Position numbers and translations under genes: made by a program. From Gari tellinella (taxonomy: Eukaryota > Mollusca > Bivalvia > Cardiida > Psammobiidae), in assembly GCA_922989275.2 (NCBI GenBank), contig OV277870.1, positions 59,669,079 through 59,733,078 on the forward strand: a stretch of 64,000 nt of DNA, given 5' to 3'. The notes under the pieces are model-generated. The model did no database searches and had not been told where the DNA came from. It saw nothing but the letters and a program-made list of their open reading frames with translations. How positions within the stretch are numbered: position 1 is the stretch's first letter; each line of letters starts with the position of its first letter. This document shows positions 1 through 12,200 of this stretch, in pieces.

Positions 1-391
1 GAACTGGTTCATGACCACAAAATTTGCTTAATAAATAATTATATAATTTATTAAAACATATTTACTCTCCTCGTGCTAAGTGCGACTTGGCTAACATTTT
101 CAAACTGTTTGGATCCAAATCAGACGCGTATGATCTAGATCCCAACTGTTTGCTACCCAAATTCACCGTTTCTGCAGTTTAAAAAGGCATAAAACTGACA
201 TTGATTTTTCCCGCAGACAATGTATCAATTGACACACAAGACAATTTTAGCACTATAAGGGTTATTAAAGTTTTATGAATATTATTTTATAAAATATATA
301 TTTACGATTCATTATTGTTATTTTTCCCCTTTATATGCCAGTTTTCCTTTAGCATTTTCATTTTACCTCTGGCTTTTTTATCCTATGACAT
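1..391. other. Left flank, AT-rich, no gene
   Basis: No coding region is visible. Positions about 92-152 hold a degenerate copy of a short palindromic repeat (AACTGTTTGGATCC arm, then a GATCT arm reading back to ACTGTTTGC) that recurs many times in the window. The last bases before 392 resemble the bases just after 8296 (TATC, C or G, TATGAC), but no exact short target-site duplication of the Gypsy element is visible. Confidence 0.5.
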
Positions 392-689
392 TGTGACGCC
401 CACGGGGCTTAGGTCGATGTCATTGTTTTATCTATACTACCGGAAGTATCAATAATAGCAGATGGACCCAAGAAGGTTCGTACATATGGTGATTGCTTTG
501 TAACTCTCTGTAAATTCTTAAACATAAGTATATTTGTATAGCATTAATCAGAAAAGGAATAGTTTGCCTTTATTTAATTAGTTTGTTATGGTGTATACAT
601 AAACGAACACCGCATATTTCCAAAAGAGACGATGTTGATTCTGTTCTTTTGGCGCATTCTACTCTAAGCAAACATTGCCTTCCAAAAGT

Positions 690-697
690 TATAAAAG
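690..697 (+). promoter_or_regulatory. TATA box in 5' LTR
   Basis: TATAAAAG lies about 75 bases before an AATAAA signal, a normal U3/R arrangement for a Pol II LTR promoter. The same box is at 7579-7586 in the 3' LTR, pointing towards FARSB. Confidence 0.55.
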
Positions 698-1292
698 GCG
701 GGTGCTCTGTAGTTTTGATTCAGTTTGTATCAAGCTCCCGAAGGATTAACTTCGGATCTAACAGTAGGCAATAAATAAGCCTTTAATAATATTCTGTACT
801 TTGTTATCTTAGTAGCGTTTGGGTAGAGCGAACAGTTGACTAGTTCAATCTCAGTAGTCTCTATCCCAGGCGTGAACAGTAGCTCATGCAGATATTATTC
901 CAACGCCGAACGTATTGCTGATGCTGGTGCATTCTGGCTTATCAGTAGTTCGAAGCCAGGGGTCTCATCTATACGCCTAGCTGAGAGATATAGCTGAGCA
1001 ACAGTTGATGCTGGCTGGTCGAGCCAGGTGTCTCGGATATAGGCTGAGCTTACAGACTCTTTTATAACATACAGCTGATGCTGTCTGGCTGGTCAAAGCC
1101 AGGAGGCTCTTCGATACGCCGAGCTGTTGTTAATATTAGGGAATAGAAGCCCATCCACTTTATATAGTTGAGAGTTGATTCTAATTAGTTGATCACACTT
1201 GATTATTTGTTCAGCCAATCATTTTCTAATCATTGTTAATCATATTTACTGGGTTTTGTATATATTCGCCCATCATTAGGTTGAGCAATCAT

Positions 1293-1622
1293 AAAGGTAA
1301 AAAGGTAAAGGTGATAGGTTTATCAAGTCTGAAATTTATATGTCATATTCTGCCGACTTTTACAATTACCTCCCTGTTCATCGAGTCATAAGTCGGCCAT
1401 TTACATTCGGCGCTACTAGCAGCCATGACACATTGACTTATTTCCCTCTCAGGTACCCATTTAAATCACCTGGGTGAAGTGGAGCAATGTAGGGTTAATT
1501 TTTTGCTCAGAAAAATTTCAGTGATCCTGACAGGGCTCGAACCAGGAACCTCTCGCTTCCTAGTCGAGCGTCCTACCCACTGGACCACCGACACCTACAC
1601 CCACTGGACCACCGACACCTAC
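1293..1622 (-). mobile_element. tRNA-derived SINE inside the 5' LTR
   Basis: The block is missing from the otherwise near-identical 3' LTR, so it is a later insertion. On the minus strand the head (right side) has Pol III box A-like GGTCCAGTGGGTAGGA and box B GGTTCGAGCCC. The body contains the GGGTACCTGAGAGG type sequence common in molluscan SINEs (from memory), and the tail is a run of ACCTTT units. The head carries a partial tandem duplication of about 24 bases (CCACTGGACCACCGACACC on the + strand, twice between 1573 and 1621). Confidence 0.75.
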
Positions 1623-1748
1623 AAAGTAGACCCCGAGGAAATATTATATATAGTATTGTTAATGTTATTAGATTTCTATATGCTCGTCGGTTCAGCTGAT
1701 CAAACATTTTAGTAGCTGAGCTTAGCCCAAACACGAACTACAGAATTT

Positions 1749-1766
1749 TGGCGCCCAACGTGGGGC
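1749..1766 (+). promoter_or_regulatory. Primer binding site, tRNA-Lys type
   Basis: TGGCGCCCAACGTGGGGC is an 18-base complement of the 3' end of animal tRNA-Lys(CUU) including CCA, as remembered from that tRNA family. It starts six bases after the LTR end. The miniature LTR element at 48374-48715 carries the first 13 bases of the same site. Confidence 0.85.
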
Positions 1767-1832
1767 AAAGGCTATATAGTAGTTCTGTAGCCTATCTATT
1801 ATCATTTAATAGACGAACTCACATAGTTGAAA

Positions 1833-3169
1833 ATGGCTGATCAAAGTGCTGATGGTACTGTTAGGTTTGGTGAGCTGAACGATCTGTACCAGCAGATCGA
1901 CGAGCTGCAGAGACAGAATGAAATGCTGAGACTTGATCATGAAATCGCTGGTCTGAAGCATGAGTTGACTAATATGTCAATGCAGAATAAGGCTTCAACG
2001 CCGAAGCCGATAGGCCTTAAGTTTGATGATGGGATTACTCCCAGGAGACTTCTCCCAGCAATACCAAGAGGTAGACGGGAACATGTTGACATAGGCTAAC
2101 GGCAGCTCAAACTGACAATCGCCCAGATAAATTTGTGACTACTAGAAAGCGTCAGCCAAGCCCGAACTCAAAGCCCAGAGTTACAAGCATGAAACCAGCT
2201 ACCTTCGACGGAAGTGTAGCATGGTCCGACTATAAGTCTCATTTTGATGCATGCTCTGAACTAAATGGCTGGTCGAAAGAACAGAAAGGTTTATACTTAT
2301 CTGTTTCACTACGAGGACAGGCTCAGGGTGTGTTTGGAAACCTTGAGACCGGCAAACACGATTATGATCAGCTAGTGACTGCCCTGGAAGAGAGGTTTGT
2401 GCCTCCTAATCAAACAGAACTCTACAGGGTACAGCTCAGAGAGCGTCGTCAGAAGGCAACAGAGACGATGGCCGAGCTAGGTTAAGATATAAGACGCCTG
2501 ACCAATTTGGCATACCCCAAAGCACCAGCTGATGTCAGAGAGACCTTAGCGAAAGAGCAGTTCGTTGATGCTCTTGTGAACTCTGACATGAGGCTGAAGA
2601 TTAAACAGGCCAGACCTGCTGATCTCAACGATGCTGTGAGGCATGCAGTTGAGCTAGAAGCTTTCTATAAGGCTGAAAGTAAACATCTTGGACAAGGCTA
2701 TATCCAAGCTACCACGTCCGCTCAGCCTAACAATGAAAATGACTTGAAGGGAACTCTCTCATCGCTCAACAAGTCAATGGATGAGATGACGAAGGCTATG
2801 AGCAAACTTGTTGCTCAGCAAACACCAAAGCAAAGCATGGTGAATAAAGGCCAGTCATATAACCGTCGTTATGATGGTAATCGGTATGATGGTAATAGAT
2901 CAAACCAATACCAGAACAGACAGAACCCTCCAGGTCGGAAATGTTTCATCTGCAAGTCTGACAAGCACTTTAAGAAAGATTGTCCCCAAAGACGAGACAC
3001 ATACCGTTCACGAACGGAACCCGAGAAGAAAGATAAAGTGCAAACGAGTGGTTCATACCAGGCTGGATTATTTATCCCAGCAAAAGTTGACGGCTTTACC
3101 GTTGATTGCTTGGTTGATACTGGAGCTACTCTCACATTGATATCATCGAAAGCTTGGGAGTCTATTTAG
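1833..3169 (+). pseudogene. Gypsy gag (broken), coiled coil to zinc knuckle, and protease start
   Basis: Gag begins at ATG 1833 (MADQ..) with a charged, probably coiled-coil region (repeats of ELQRQNEMLR type). The frame changes between about 2050 and 2135, after which the reading frame continues but is cut by TAA at 2483 and TAG at 3167. A capsid-like region rich in LRERRQK / KARPADL follows. A CCHC zinc knuckle (C-x2-C-x4-H-x4-C) is at about 2942-2983. The aspartic protease motif LVDTGATL is at about 3107-3130. No functional Gag can be made from this copy as read. Confidence 0.85.
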
Positions 3170-5665
3170 AACAGAGACAAGCTGGACAGGTTCGAGAGGA
3201 AAATTGTATCTGCTTCAGGCAACTCCCTAGAGACAAAGGGAAAGACGAGAATTTGTCTGGAAATCAATGGCATCAGCTGCAATGCTGATGTGGTAGTTGC
3301 AGATATAGATAATGATATGATACTTGGTCTAGACTTCATGTTAGCTCATGACATAGTGGTTGATGTTGTAAACATGACCATGACCATCAAGAACAAAGCA
3401 TGTAGGATGATCCATGCAGGTAGAGTTGGTTGTCGCAGGATAGTTGTAGCCGAGAATGTGTCAATACCGGCAAGATCAGAAATTATTCTTGAGGGAAAGT
3501 TGGTTGATGGAAATATGTCCAAAGGTCAGATAGGTGTGCTGGAAACCACAGACGGGTTTCTCAGCTCAAATAGAGGAATAGTGGCTAGAACTCTGGTCAG
3601 AGCTGATGACAAAGTGCCTGTTCGATATGCTAACTTCTCTCATGAAACACAGACACTGTATCCTGGTACGAACATAGCGACATTCAGTCCAGTTCAGGTT
3701 GTTGAGTCAGTAGATAAGACAAAGTCTAAGCCACCGAACGCATTACCAGATCAGCTTAAAGATCTATATGAAAGGTGTTCAGCTGGCATGAATGTCGCTC
3801 AGAAAAATCAGATCGTGAAGTTGCTGAAGAAGTATGCTAACACTTTCTCTGAAAATGATCATGACATAGGTCGAACAGGTATCATCAAACACAAAATTTC
3901 AACTGGTGATGCACCTCCGATCAAACAGCCAATGCGGAGAGTCCCAGTACATATGCAAGATGAAGTTGATAAACAGCTGAAAGAAATGCTGGACAATGAC
4001 ATCATACAGCCATCCACCAGCCCATGGGCTAGTGGTATTGTGCTGGTCCGTAAGAAAGACGGGACCAAGCGTTTTTGCATCGACTACAGACGCTTGAACG
4101 ATGTCACTGTAAAGGATGCCTATACTTTACCGAGAATAGACGAATCATTGGATCAACTTGCTGGTTCCAAATGGTTTTCATGTCTTGATCTCAACTCGGG
4201 ATACTGGCAGCTCGAGGTTGATGAACATGACAAACCAAAGACTGCATTTGTTACGAGACAAGGCTTACATGAATTCAACGTCATGCCTTTTGGCCTTTGC
4301 AATGCCACAGCGACGTTTGAACGTCTGATGGAGACAGTCTTGGCTGGTCTCCACTGGCAGATTTGCTTGATATACTTGGATGATATCATAGTATTTGGCA
4401 AAACATTTGAAGAGATGGTCAAACATCTTGATATGGTTTTAGAAAGGATAGCCGATGCTGGGCTGAAACTAAAGCCAAGGAAATGTCAACTATTCAAACA
4501 GGAGGTTGAATTCCTGGGTCACATTATAAATGACAAAGGGGTTGGCACTGATCCCAAGAAGATCAGCTGCATCAATGATTGGCCAATACCGACTACTGTC
4601 AGAGAAGTGAGATCTTTTCTGGGCTTATGTAGTTACTATCGGCGATTCATTGCCAATCACTCTCACATTGCAAAACCTTTGACCAAACTCACAGAAAAGA
4701 ACCACACGTTCAAGTGGACAAGTGAATGCTCGGAAGCATTTGAAAAGTTGAAAACTGTGCTTGTGACCGCACCAGTTCTCTCATACCCCGACTTCAAGAA
4801 ACCGTTCATCCTTGACACTGATGCCAGTGATCAAGCCATCGGGGCTGTGTTATCACAAAAGGTCGATGGAACTGAGAAAGTCATCGCCTATGCAAGTAGG
4901 ACTTTGACGAAAACTGAACGGAAATACTGTGTCACCAGAAAAGAGTTGTTAGCTCTGGTGTACTTTGTTAAGTATTTCCGTCATTACTTGTATAGTAAAG
5001 AATTTACCGTAAGGACAGATCATAGTTCATTACGTTGGATCATGAACTTCAAAAACCCTGAAGGTCAGCTAGCCCGTTGGCTAGAGGTTCTTTCAACTTA
5101 CTCTATGAAGGTTGAACACAGACCAGGTAGATTGCATGGTAACGCAGACAGTCTTAGCAGAAGACCATGTAATCAATGCGGGATGACAGATTCAGAAAAA
5201 GAAGCTGGTAGGGGAGACAGTACAAATGTCTCGAGTATGAGACAGGAAAGTCTACCAGAGAATGAAAGAGATCTGAAGCATCTTCAGGAGGAAGATGGTG
5301 ATATATATGTAGTTCGAGAGTGGGTTAAGATAGGCAAAAGGCCGGGATTTAGAGATGTTTCATCTGGAAGCTTTGTGATGAAGTCTCTATGGAATCAGTT
5401 TCCACGGTTAGAACTACAGGGTGAACTTCTGGTTAGACGATGGGATGATCTTGACACAGGCGTTGTTACCTACCAGGCTGTCGTTCCGAACAACACTAGA
5501 CGAGCAGTGTTGAAAGGCTGTCATGATATGAAAACTGCTGGTCATTTAGGAGTTAGAAAGACCCTAAGTAAAGTAAGACAGAAGTTTTACTGGCCAGGCC
5601 TTCAGTCCGATGTTCGTAGCTACGCATCGGGATGTGACACTTGTATGAAAAGGAAAGGACAATGA
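3170..5665 (+). pseudogene. Gypsy pol: protease C-terminus, reverse transcriptase, RNase H, integrase zinc domain
   Basis: This is an open stretch in the same frame as the 2135-3169 part of gag; only TAG 3167 separates them, so gag-pol was probably one polyprotein. The protease C-terminal part (ILGLDFM) is at about 3320. Reverse transcriptase runs from about 3890 to 4560 with the FCIDYRRLN, GYWQLEV and YLDD (about 4371-4383) motifs. RNase H starts at about 4806 (LDTDASDQAIGAVLSQ). The HHCC zinc domain of integrase ends with CDTC at about 5635. The frame is then lost between 5641 and 5662. Confidence 0.9.
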
Positions 5666-7014
5666 TGACGAAGAGAGCTCCTATGCAGATCGTCAGGAGT
5701 GGCTACCCAATGGAGAGAATAGCCATTGACATTTTGGGTGAACTCCCAGAAACAGACAAAGGAAATAAGTACATCTTGGTAATAGCAGATTACTTCACGA
5801 AATGGACGGAAGCTTTGCCCATGCCTAATATGGAAGCTGTGACAGTAGCTAGACTACTTGTTGAAGAGGTTCTATGTCGTTTTGGCGTACCTCAGACCAT
5901 CCACTCTGACCAAGGTCGTCAGTTCGAAAGTTGTTTGTTTCAAGAGATGTGCAAAATATTTAGCATAGAGAAGACACGCACTACACCATATCATCCACAG
6001 AGTGACGGAATGGTCGAGAGGTTAAATCGAACTCTTGCGGCAATGCTGAGCTCATTTGTCAGTGACAATCACAAAGATTGGGATGCTCAGCTACCATATG
6101 TAATGATGGCTTACCGTAGTGTTACTCATGAGACAACAAGCATGAGCCCAAACATGTTAATGCTAGGGCGTGAGGTTTCAACACCGTTAGACCTGATGTT
6201 TGAAATGCCCCCTCTCATAAAACCTATTCCAAATAACCAATGGGTTTGGGAGTTGAAGGATAGGATAGAGACAGCTCATAAGATAGTTAGACAGAACACC
6301 CAGCAGTCCATGCAGAGACAAAAACAAATTCACGATGCCCGAACCTCCTTTGAAACATTTAAAGTCGGAGATAAGGTTTTCGTGTATTTTCCAGTCAAAA
6401 AGGTAGGCCATTCCTCAAAATTCACCTCATTTTGGCGAGGCCCATATCAAATCACTGCAAAACTATCTAAAGTTCTGTACAAGGTAAATTGTGCTCGGAA
6501 CAAAGCTGAACAAGTTATCCATTGTGACAGACTAAGAGCTTGTCGAAATCAGACCCTAAGAGATGAGCATGATTCAAGTCACGCTGAGAATGAAGAAAGC
6601 AAAGATCAGGAAGAAGGTGCTGAACCTAAAGTTCTGGATGAACCAGAAGTCGTTGAGAATGCTGATGAGTGTGATGAACCCGTTTCAGATATGAAACGCA
6701 CACGCAGAAAGCCAGTTTGGAGTAAGGACTATGTCTTTACCTCCAAGACGATGGCCTCATCATCTGAACAAAAGAAAGATGTTGTAGTAAGTTGTCAGAA
6801 GAAAGCTGATGGAATAGAGACAGAAGTAAATGAAGATGGAACAGTGGTGTACAAGAACAGTGTAGTTGATAGAAGAAAGAAAGTGACTGTGATGAAAGTA
6901 GAAATTGGAGAGTTGTTGCCAAAGGGAACAATAAGATCATCGGATCTTGAGCTGTCCATTGAAGACAATGGAAAGGTTCAGCTGAGGCTGAAATATTCAC
7001 CTGATAGTGAATAG
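5641..7014 (+). pseudogene. Gypsy pol: integrase core and C-terminal tail
   Basis: The frame differs by one from the upstream pol part. The catalytic D,D-35-E residues are visible: first D in AIDILGELPE (about 5725), second D in HSDQGRQFES (about 5900), and E in DGMVERLNRTL (about 6012). A chromodomain-free basic/acidic tail follows and ends with TAG at 7012. The D-D-E triad itself is intact; what is broken is the join to the zinc-binding domain. Confidence 0.9.
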
Positions 7015-7280
7015 GTTGTTGGTCAAGCAACCATGGTCATCAGTGCCCAAGGCACATTTTACGGTATGTTATGTTGGACATATTAGATGTCCACTCAGGG
7101 ATATGATCATATGAGATGATCGTAGATGAGCTTAATTACATGTTTTCATTGTTTTCCTAATTCTCAGTTTATGTGTATGTAGAATTGATCGTAATCAAAC
7201 ATTTGATTGGAAAGTTGTTTCATAGTTACTTAATTGTTTTAATCATCATGCGGGACGCATGAACCCGGAGGCGTGGGTAA

Positions 7281-8296
7281 TGTGACGCCCACGGGGCTTA
7301 GGTCGATGTCATTGTTTTATCTATACTACCGGAAGTATCAATAATAGCAGATGGACCCAAGAAGGTTCGTACATATGATGATTGCTTTGTAACTCTCTGT
7401 AAATTCTTAAACATAAGTATATTTGTATAGCATTAATCAGAAAAGGAATAGTTTGCCTTTATTTAATTAGTTTGTTATGGTGTATACATAAACGAACACC
7501 GCATATTTCCAAAAGAGACGATGTTGATTCTGTTCTTTTGGCGCATTCTACTCTAAGCAAACATTGCCTTCCAAAAGTTATAAAAGGCGGGTGCTCTGTA
7601 GTTTTGATTCAGTTTGTATCAAGCTCCCGAAGGGTTAACTTCGGATCTAACAGTAGGCAATAAATAAGCCTTTAATAATATTCTGTACTTTGTTATCTTA
7701 GTAGCGTTTGGGTAGAGCGAACAGTTGACTAGTTCAATCTCAGTAGTCTCTATCCCAGGCGTGAACAGTAGCTCATGCAGATATTATTCCAACGCCGAAC
7801 GTATTGCTGATGCTGGTGCATTCTGGCTTATCAGTAGTTCGAAGCCAGGGGTCTCATCTATACGCCTAGCTGAGAGATATAGCTGAGCAACAGTTGATGC
7901 TGGCTGGTCGAGCCAGGTGTCTCGGATATAGGCTGAGCTTACAGACTCTTTTATAACATACAGCTGATGCTGTCTGGCTGGTCAAAGCCAGGAGGCTCTT
8001 CGATACGCCGAGCTGTTGTTAATATTAGGGAATAGAAGCCCATCCACTTTATATAGTTGAGAGTTGATTCTAATTAGTTGATCACACTTGATTATTTGTT
8101 CAGCCAATCATTTTCTAATCATTGTTAATCATATTTACTGGGTTTTGTATATATTCGCCCATCATTAGGTTGAGCAATCATAGGTCAAAGTAGACCCCGA
8201 GGAAATATTATATATAGTATTGTTAATGTTATTATATGCTCGTCGGTTCAGCTGATCAAACATATTAGTAGCTGAGCTTAGCCCAAACACGTTACA
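7281..8296 (+). repeat. 3' LTR of the Gypsy element
   Basis: The LTR is 1016 bp, starting TGTGACGCCC and ending TTACA. It is preceded by a purine-rich stretch (GGAGGCGTGGGTAA) that can serve as polypurine tract. Compared with the 5' LTR I see only a few base changes (for example 7378 and 7635), a small indel near 8233 and the lack of the SINE. Its TATA box (7579-7586) reads towards FARSB exon 1, 1.6 kb away. Confidence 0.93.
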
Positions 8297-9168
8297 GTAT
8301 TTTATCGTATGACCTTTTTCTTACAATCTAAATGGCGGTGTTATTTTCACCAAGAGCCAATCGTTGTCAACTTCACAATTAACCCCTTCATATTGAAAAA
8401 CAATGTACACGTATTGGCATATTTGTATATGGTTTGGATTCTGATATGAGGCAAAGTCACCCGCCGCCTTATCTGCCTCCAAACGGAATATTGAAACACG
8501 TTTTTGCTTGAGCTAAATTAATTCAAAATATTTATAACAGTGATATTCGTGTAGATGTGAATAAGCTTAATCTTTTGCAAATTCGACCCACTCATTAATC
8601 AATTGAACAATAGTCACGCATATCAAGTATTTGGCTAACAGTGTATTTTTGAATAGTACACTTGCCCTATGCCGCAAGGATCTGATCTGAATCCAAACTG
8701 TTTGCTAAAACAACTCTAATGTATGTTTCTCTCAAGACTCCCTCTCTTTCTTTCTGTCTCCCCCAAGGATCTGATCAGAATCCAAACTGTTTGCTAAAAC
8801 AACTCTAATGTATGTTTCTCTCAAGACTCCCTCTCTTTCTTTCTGTCTCCCCTAAGGATCTGATCTGAATCCAAACTGTTTGCTAAAACAACTCTAATAT
8901 TTGTCGCTAGGGTTGAGCAGGGATATTTTATGAAATAAAATATCCCTGGGTTGAGTGTGTTGAAGACAATTCCCTTAGTCATACCGCATAGTACCGCATT
9001 AAAGTCACACAAATCAGCAGGTTATTCCAAGTGCATTCGGTCGCTGGATTTCACCCTGTCCGGAAGCTGTCAACCTGAAACTACATGTGAAAGTTTCATC
9101 ATTTTGGAAGCAAAACCGTTCTTTTTCTATTATACTGCAATTAATATCTGTATTGCACAAGGCGGACG
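8297..9168. other. FARSB upstream region
   Basis: This is the sequence between the 3' LTR and the FARSB start codon. It contains the 89-bp tandem repeat (8676-8900) and a short perfect hairpin around 8918-8948 (GGGATATTTTATG.. / ..AAATATCCC). No TATA box or other clear core promoter is recognisable, and the 5' UTR limits cannot be set from sequence. Confidence 0.4.
8676..8900. repeat. 89-bp tandem repeat, about 2.5 copies
   Basis: Copies start with AAGGATCTGAT at 8676, 8765 and 8854. Each contains ATCCAAACTGTTTGC, an arm of the palindromic repeat seen elsewhere, followed by a pyrimidine-rich CTCCCTCTCTTTCTTTCTG stretch. It lies within 0.5 kb of the FARSB start codon. Confidence 0.85.
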
Positions 9169-9226
9169 ATGCCGACGGTTACGGTCAACAGAGATGAACT
9201 ATTCAAGATCTTAGGAAAAACATACA
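9169..9226 (+). CDS. FARSB: FARSB exon 1 (start codon)
   Basis: It encodes residues 1-19 plus one base, beginning [16 protein letters not shown] as in other FARSB proteins, which fixes the ATG. The donor is A|GTAAGTAG (phase 1). The next exon is 14.6 kb away. Confidence 0.93.
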
Positions 9227-12200
9227 GTAAGTAGTTGATGGTAAATGATTTTGATCCATATTGCATGAGCCGGTGTCACTCACAGGGGACCATCACAATA
9301 GAACCCCCCCCCCCCCCCAAAGAAAATGCATCAACACTACATATATAGACAAGGGGTCGAACTTCCAATTTCCGAATTTTACCCCTCTCCCCAGTGATGC
9401 CTCTGTCAACATTCAATCAAACGGTATATCGGGTAAAGCTATTTGCCAATAAGTAGTATGCTCAAGCAACCTAATACCGGTGTATATCCAGGTACCACCA
9501 TTATTCGAACACCTAAGCATCTTCGAGTCAATTACAAATTTCTATGTGAATAAAAATAATTTTTTACAAAGATCCTGGATAAACTGGTCATTTTCAGCTT
9601 ATAATACGATGGGTAAGTTATTGCAACTCAAATCGGTTCTCTAACAATGTAAACAAAGCATAGTGACCCGCTTACCTCATTCTCAGTGAGATATCAACCT
9701 AAATTCGAACAGCAGGTTTGACACCACGAAATGTTTACTATGTGTAGTCCAGGGTAAGTGTTTGTTCATGAAATGTCAGACAAAACATAAAACAGGAGTC
9801 TGTAACCTCATAAAAAGTAAAGTCAACTTGTTTTTACATTTAATTTACAGTAGTTTAGACATAAAGTATCAATTGCTAATGGCTACAGACAGGGCATTCG
9901 AAGGGGTCTCCTTTTTGCTTTGAAATGCGTCTAAAACATAGAAGAAATTTCTTAAAGTTGTTGAACATATTTTTCTAAAAAAAATACTATTGTACTGGAA
10001 CCTGTAAGATAAACTGTAGTTTGTTTACTCCCTGTTACTTATTATATGAAACACAATTAGGAATTTAAAAAAGTGAAAAAAGTGATAAGGACCCCTAGTT
10101 TGAGATTTGATCAAATTTAGTGGTCTGAACCCTCAATATCATTTCTCCGGACCTTTAGGAATGAGGTAAATGTAAAAGTTTTGCAGCCGATATACCACTG
10201 GTCATTTTTGTTGACAGAAAATGTAGTTTGTGGCATGATTATGCATATGGAATTTTGGGGTTAGTTGTAACTGCATTATTTATACTCAGAGAAGTTCAAC
10301 AAATGCCCTTTTACCTGTTTACTGATCTTTTTTGCCGATTTTGTGTTCTTGACGTCTCTACCGCTGTTACTGTCAAAATGTCACGCACGGTTATGCAAAT
10401 TTGTTTGTAACCATAGATGTCACGCGAAATGATTCAGGTGTTCGATTTTTGGTTGTGTTCGAATAACGGTTGTAAAGGGATATGTTATACCGGTGTAATC
10501 CGAAAAATCCAAATAGCAATGACGTCACTTCATTTACATACCGGAAATTTACATAGAGAACAGTAAAACTCCCGCGTCAACTGCCAAATCCATCAAAAGT
10601 GTCTCTTATGAGCTTTTTCATGTACATGTACACTTTTCTCGATAAAAGTTCACATTTGCAAAGAAATTTCAACACGTTTCTAACATTTTCAAGTGTCCAT
10701 TTTGTTTTTATGCCAGAAATTCTCTGTATACAAGTTCTGTCTGCTGCTGCGCATCTTACGAAACTGTTTCCGGTCATTGACTAAAATCGCAACATCTTGG
10801 ACATTATTTTACACAAAGACATTTTTCTATAGGAATTTTTGGCTGATGCACCGGTAATACAGAAGAAATTATGTTTACCCTTTAGTGTGTATCGGCTGAA
10901 ATTCAAATCGGCACGACCCGTTGATCGGGACTGACATTGACGTAATCTATTAGTTGATATTGTTTTAAATTTGATATTGTAATTATTTATTCGGCCCTAA
11001 ATGACCTTTTTGTGTCGATGGGCCGTAAAACACCATTCATTCATTCATTCAAATCGGCACGATTACAAACTTGAAAAAAGTCGAGCATTTAGTGTGATTT
11101 ACAAGATCTTGACAGCACAGATTCAGTAAAAGGATTGTTAACCCCTGGAACTCCTTGTCTAATGACACAGTATGTGCTGGTTCTATAAACGCATTTAAAT
11201 CATGCTTAAATTCCAACTGGAAACAAAGGGACTCTAAATGGGATATCCCAACTAGTAGACAAACACTTCCATCCCGTGAGGGCTATGCGTCCTATACAAC
11301 AAAGAAAGATAAAGATTCAAGATCTCGATTGGGCCAAGACGAGTCATCAACTCAATAAAGGCTATCAAGGAAAGGTAACTAAATTAGGTAAAACATCAGA
11401 AAACTTATGGAATTTCTTGCTGTTTTGACGTTTGCATTTCATAAATAAAACGTCCAGCAACTGAAAATAATCAGGGAAGCAAGTATAAAAGGTCTTTGTA
11501 ATTATTTAAGTTTTCGATAACACTAAGACCACCGGTAATAGCAGACAGAAGCATATATCCTCGGAGGTCCTTGAATCGTTACCCTTACGTTTCGATCGCA
11601 TATATTTATAAAAACAATAAAACATTAAAAGAAAGAGATCACTTACCATTAAAATTGATTATTTTCCTTTTCAATTCCATTTAAAAGTCCACACAAATCA
11701 CACAGTATCTGTTTTTATGTCACAATAATCAATTGTCGCTGTATAAGCAGACGCCACTTTGATTTGGTCCTAGAGTCGTGCCGTCATTCCATTCAAGTCT
11801 ATTTTCACAAATTAAGGCCATTCAAACATAGACAGCGTGGTTTTCGTGCACCAATTTTTAAAAAAATTAATTTCTTTTCATTATAACGATATTAGAACTG
11901 TTTTGAACTTATATTTATGGCATTTTTACACTATTCTTCAGGCTTACAGTGGTGGCAAAAAAATGATTCCCCTCTCACTGCAGTGTCAGGGTCTCCTTTT
12001 CCCAAAACTCTATCTCTGAGGGTGGTGTCAGGTACCCTAAACACCCTGGAGGCTTTCTTGACAGACATGGTCTTCTGCTTCACCATTAAATAGGCATTAG
12101 TCATAGCTGTAGCCTGTAGGGGAGTAAATCATGTATCCCTTTCTTCTTTGGGTTGGATTTTCGTGGGAAGAAAACAAAAAAGGCACGACTCAAGGGCAGT

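Larger units (their letters stand above)
392..1742 (+). repeat. 5' LTR of the Gypsy element, with SINE insertion
   Basis: It starts TGTGACGCCC and ends CTACA, so it has TG..CA ends. It matches the 3' LTR at a constant offset of 6889 up to about 1292. A TATA box (TATAAAAG, 690-697) and a polyadenylation signal (AATAAA, 770-775) are seen. Around 905-1130 there are three degenerate tandem copies of a roughly 75-bp unit built on GCTGATGCTGG / GAGCCAGG. A SINE of about 330 bp (1293-1622) makes it longer than the 1016-bp 3' copy. Confidence 0.93.
392..8296 (+). mobile_element. Ty3/Gypsy LTR retrotransposon, full length but inactivated
   Basis: The element runs 5' LTR - tRNA-Lys primer site - gag - protease - reverse transcriptase - RNase H - integrase - 3' LTR, which is the Ty3/Gypsy order. 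No envelope gene is seen between the end of pol (7014) and the 3' LTR (7281). The two LTRs differ at only a handful of sites outside a SINE insertion, so by eye the insertion looks young. The coding region is nevertheless broken: a frame change in gag around 2050-2135, stop codons at 2483 and 3167, and a frame change at 5641-5662 inside integrase. It lies in the same orientation as FARSB, 0.87 kb upstream of its start codon. Confidence 0.95.

Noticed and set aside
583..774. 63-codon frame repeated at 7472-7663
   Set aside because: It lies in the U3/R part of both LTRs, over the TATA box and poly(A) signal; it repeats because the LTR repeats.
387..8309. Target-site duplication of the Gypsy element from the similar flanks TATC.TATGAC
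   Set aside because: The similar blocks are not directly at the LTR ends on both sides and are longer than a Gypsy duplication; it cannot be called from this alone.
9473..10500. Possible 1-kb TIR element with TACCGGTGTA ends
   Set aside because: The end motif is itself nearly palindromic and the inverted match is broken; no target duplication is seen.
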